This document shows positions 63,902-64,000 of a stretch of DNA of 64,000 bases, one piece after another (positions within the stretch are counted from its first letter, which is position 1; the number at the start of each line of letters is the position of its first letter). The stretch covers positions 33,817 through 97,816 of the forward strand of contig NVTV01000022.1 of the NCBI GenBank assembly GCA_002401695.1. Direction: 5' to 3'. Source of the stretch: Alphaproteobacteria bacterium. Its GTDB lineage: Bacteria > Pseudomonadota > Alphaproteobacteria > Micavibrionales > Micavibrionaceae. The position numbers and the translations under genes are program-made. Below the pieces are notes generated by a model, which was not told the DNA's origin, did not search any database, and worked only from the letters and a program-made list of their open reading frames with translations.

Positions 63902-63988
63902 TGGTGCGGCCGAGAAGACTCGAACTTCCACGGGTGTTACCCCACAGCGACCTCAACGCTGCGCGTCTACCAATTCCGCCACGGCCGC
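63902..63988 (-). tRNA. tRNA-Leu(GAG)
   Basis: Complete 87-nt gene on the minus strand with encoded CCA. Acceptor GCGGCCG pairs with CGGCCGC; anticodon stem CAGCG/CGCTG encloses loop TTGAGGT, anticodon GAG; a long variable arm typical of class II leucine tRNAs and T-loop TTCGAGT are present. Folding was checked by eye. Confidence 0.96.
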
Positions 63989-64000
63989 ACGCCAATGATC

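Noticed and set aside
1..64000. CRISPR arrays, prophage structural genes, insertion sequences with transposases
   Set aside because: No evenly spaced repeat-spacer pattern, no capsid, tail or terminase motifs, and no transposase was found. The tandem 12-mers have no spacers.

Overview
The window looks like the chromosome of a marine-type alphaproteobacterium. This is inferred from moderate GC, several TonB-dependent receptors, abundant SDR, acyl-CoA synthetase and esterase genes, and DUF736/DUF2274/TrbI genes typical of alphaproteobacterial integrative elements. Genus cannot be fixed from sequence alone; Kordiimonadales, Emcibacterales or Hyphomonadales relatives are plausible. A complete tRNA-Leu(GAG) closes the right end and a porin gene is cut by the left edge.

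Layout. (1) 1-9.6 kb is a metal-resistance block: a DcaP/OprO-like porin (minus strand), then on the plus strand a CDF transporter, a Cu+/Ag+ P1B ATPase with duplicated CPMHPEV domains, a His-rich DUF2933 protein, two methyltransferases, an APC permease and an internally deleted second CDF. (2) 9.7-19.0 kb is a composite integrative region: a tyrosine integrase beside a 45-bp tRNA-Thr(TGT) 3' fragment, a second DUF6538-type integrase, a conjugation remnant (truncated trbI, DUF2274, DUF736), and three toxin-antitoxin systems (AbiEi/AbiEii, HipBA, Phd/VapC). Triplets of a 12-bp repeat occur at three places, and a 193-bp direct repeat (87% identical) brackets the HipBA-VapC segment, which looks like a cis-mobilisable passenger. 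(3) 19.2-33 kb is a probable catabolic regulon: two SDRs divergent from a TonB receptor, an acyl-CoA synthetase, a TetR regulator, a DUF3604 lipoprotein / parvulin PPIase / HupE-UreJ operon, a carboxylesterase broken by a 19-bp tandem duplication, and an MFS transporter. One 20-bp motif recurs in three of its promoters. (4) 33.1-37.3 kb encodes an outer-membrane barrel, a YfiR-like periplasmic protein and a hybrid histidine kinase with a CHASE8-like sensor; a CE15-like esterase follows.

(5) 38.9-44.4 kb is a tight minus-strand operon (FAH hydrolase, GST, HSL-type esterase, PfpI protein, DUF924, FATP-like acyl-CoA synthetase), beside a GntR regulator and a six-TM protein. (6) 46.1-55.7 kb is a minus-strand cluster for uptake and breakdown of D-amino-acid-containing peptides or N-acyl-D-amino acids: symporter, N-acyl-D-amino-acid deacylase, M14 carboxypeptidase, D-amino-acid dehydrogenase, TonB receptor and LysR. 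(7) 55.8-63.7 kb holds LysR/azoreductase/pirin/DoxX, a serine hydrolase, an unknown membrane-anchored protein, and TetR/SDR/bicupin with strong palindromic operators.

Together the right two thirds suggest a scavenger of lipophilic esters, acyl compounds and peptides, with TonB receptors feeding local enzyme sets. The left third is acquired DNA carrying metal resistance and toxin-antitoxin systems. Functional assignments rest on motif recognition by eye; no database search was run.
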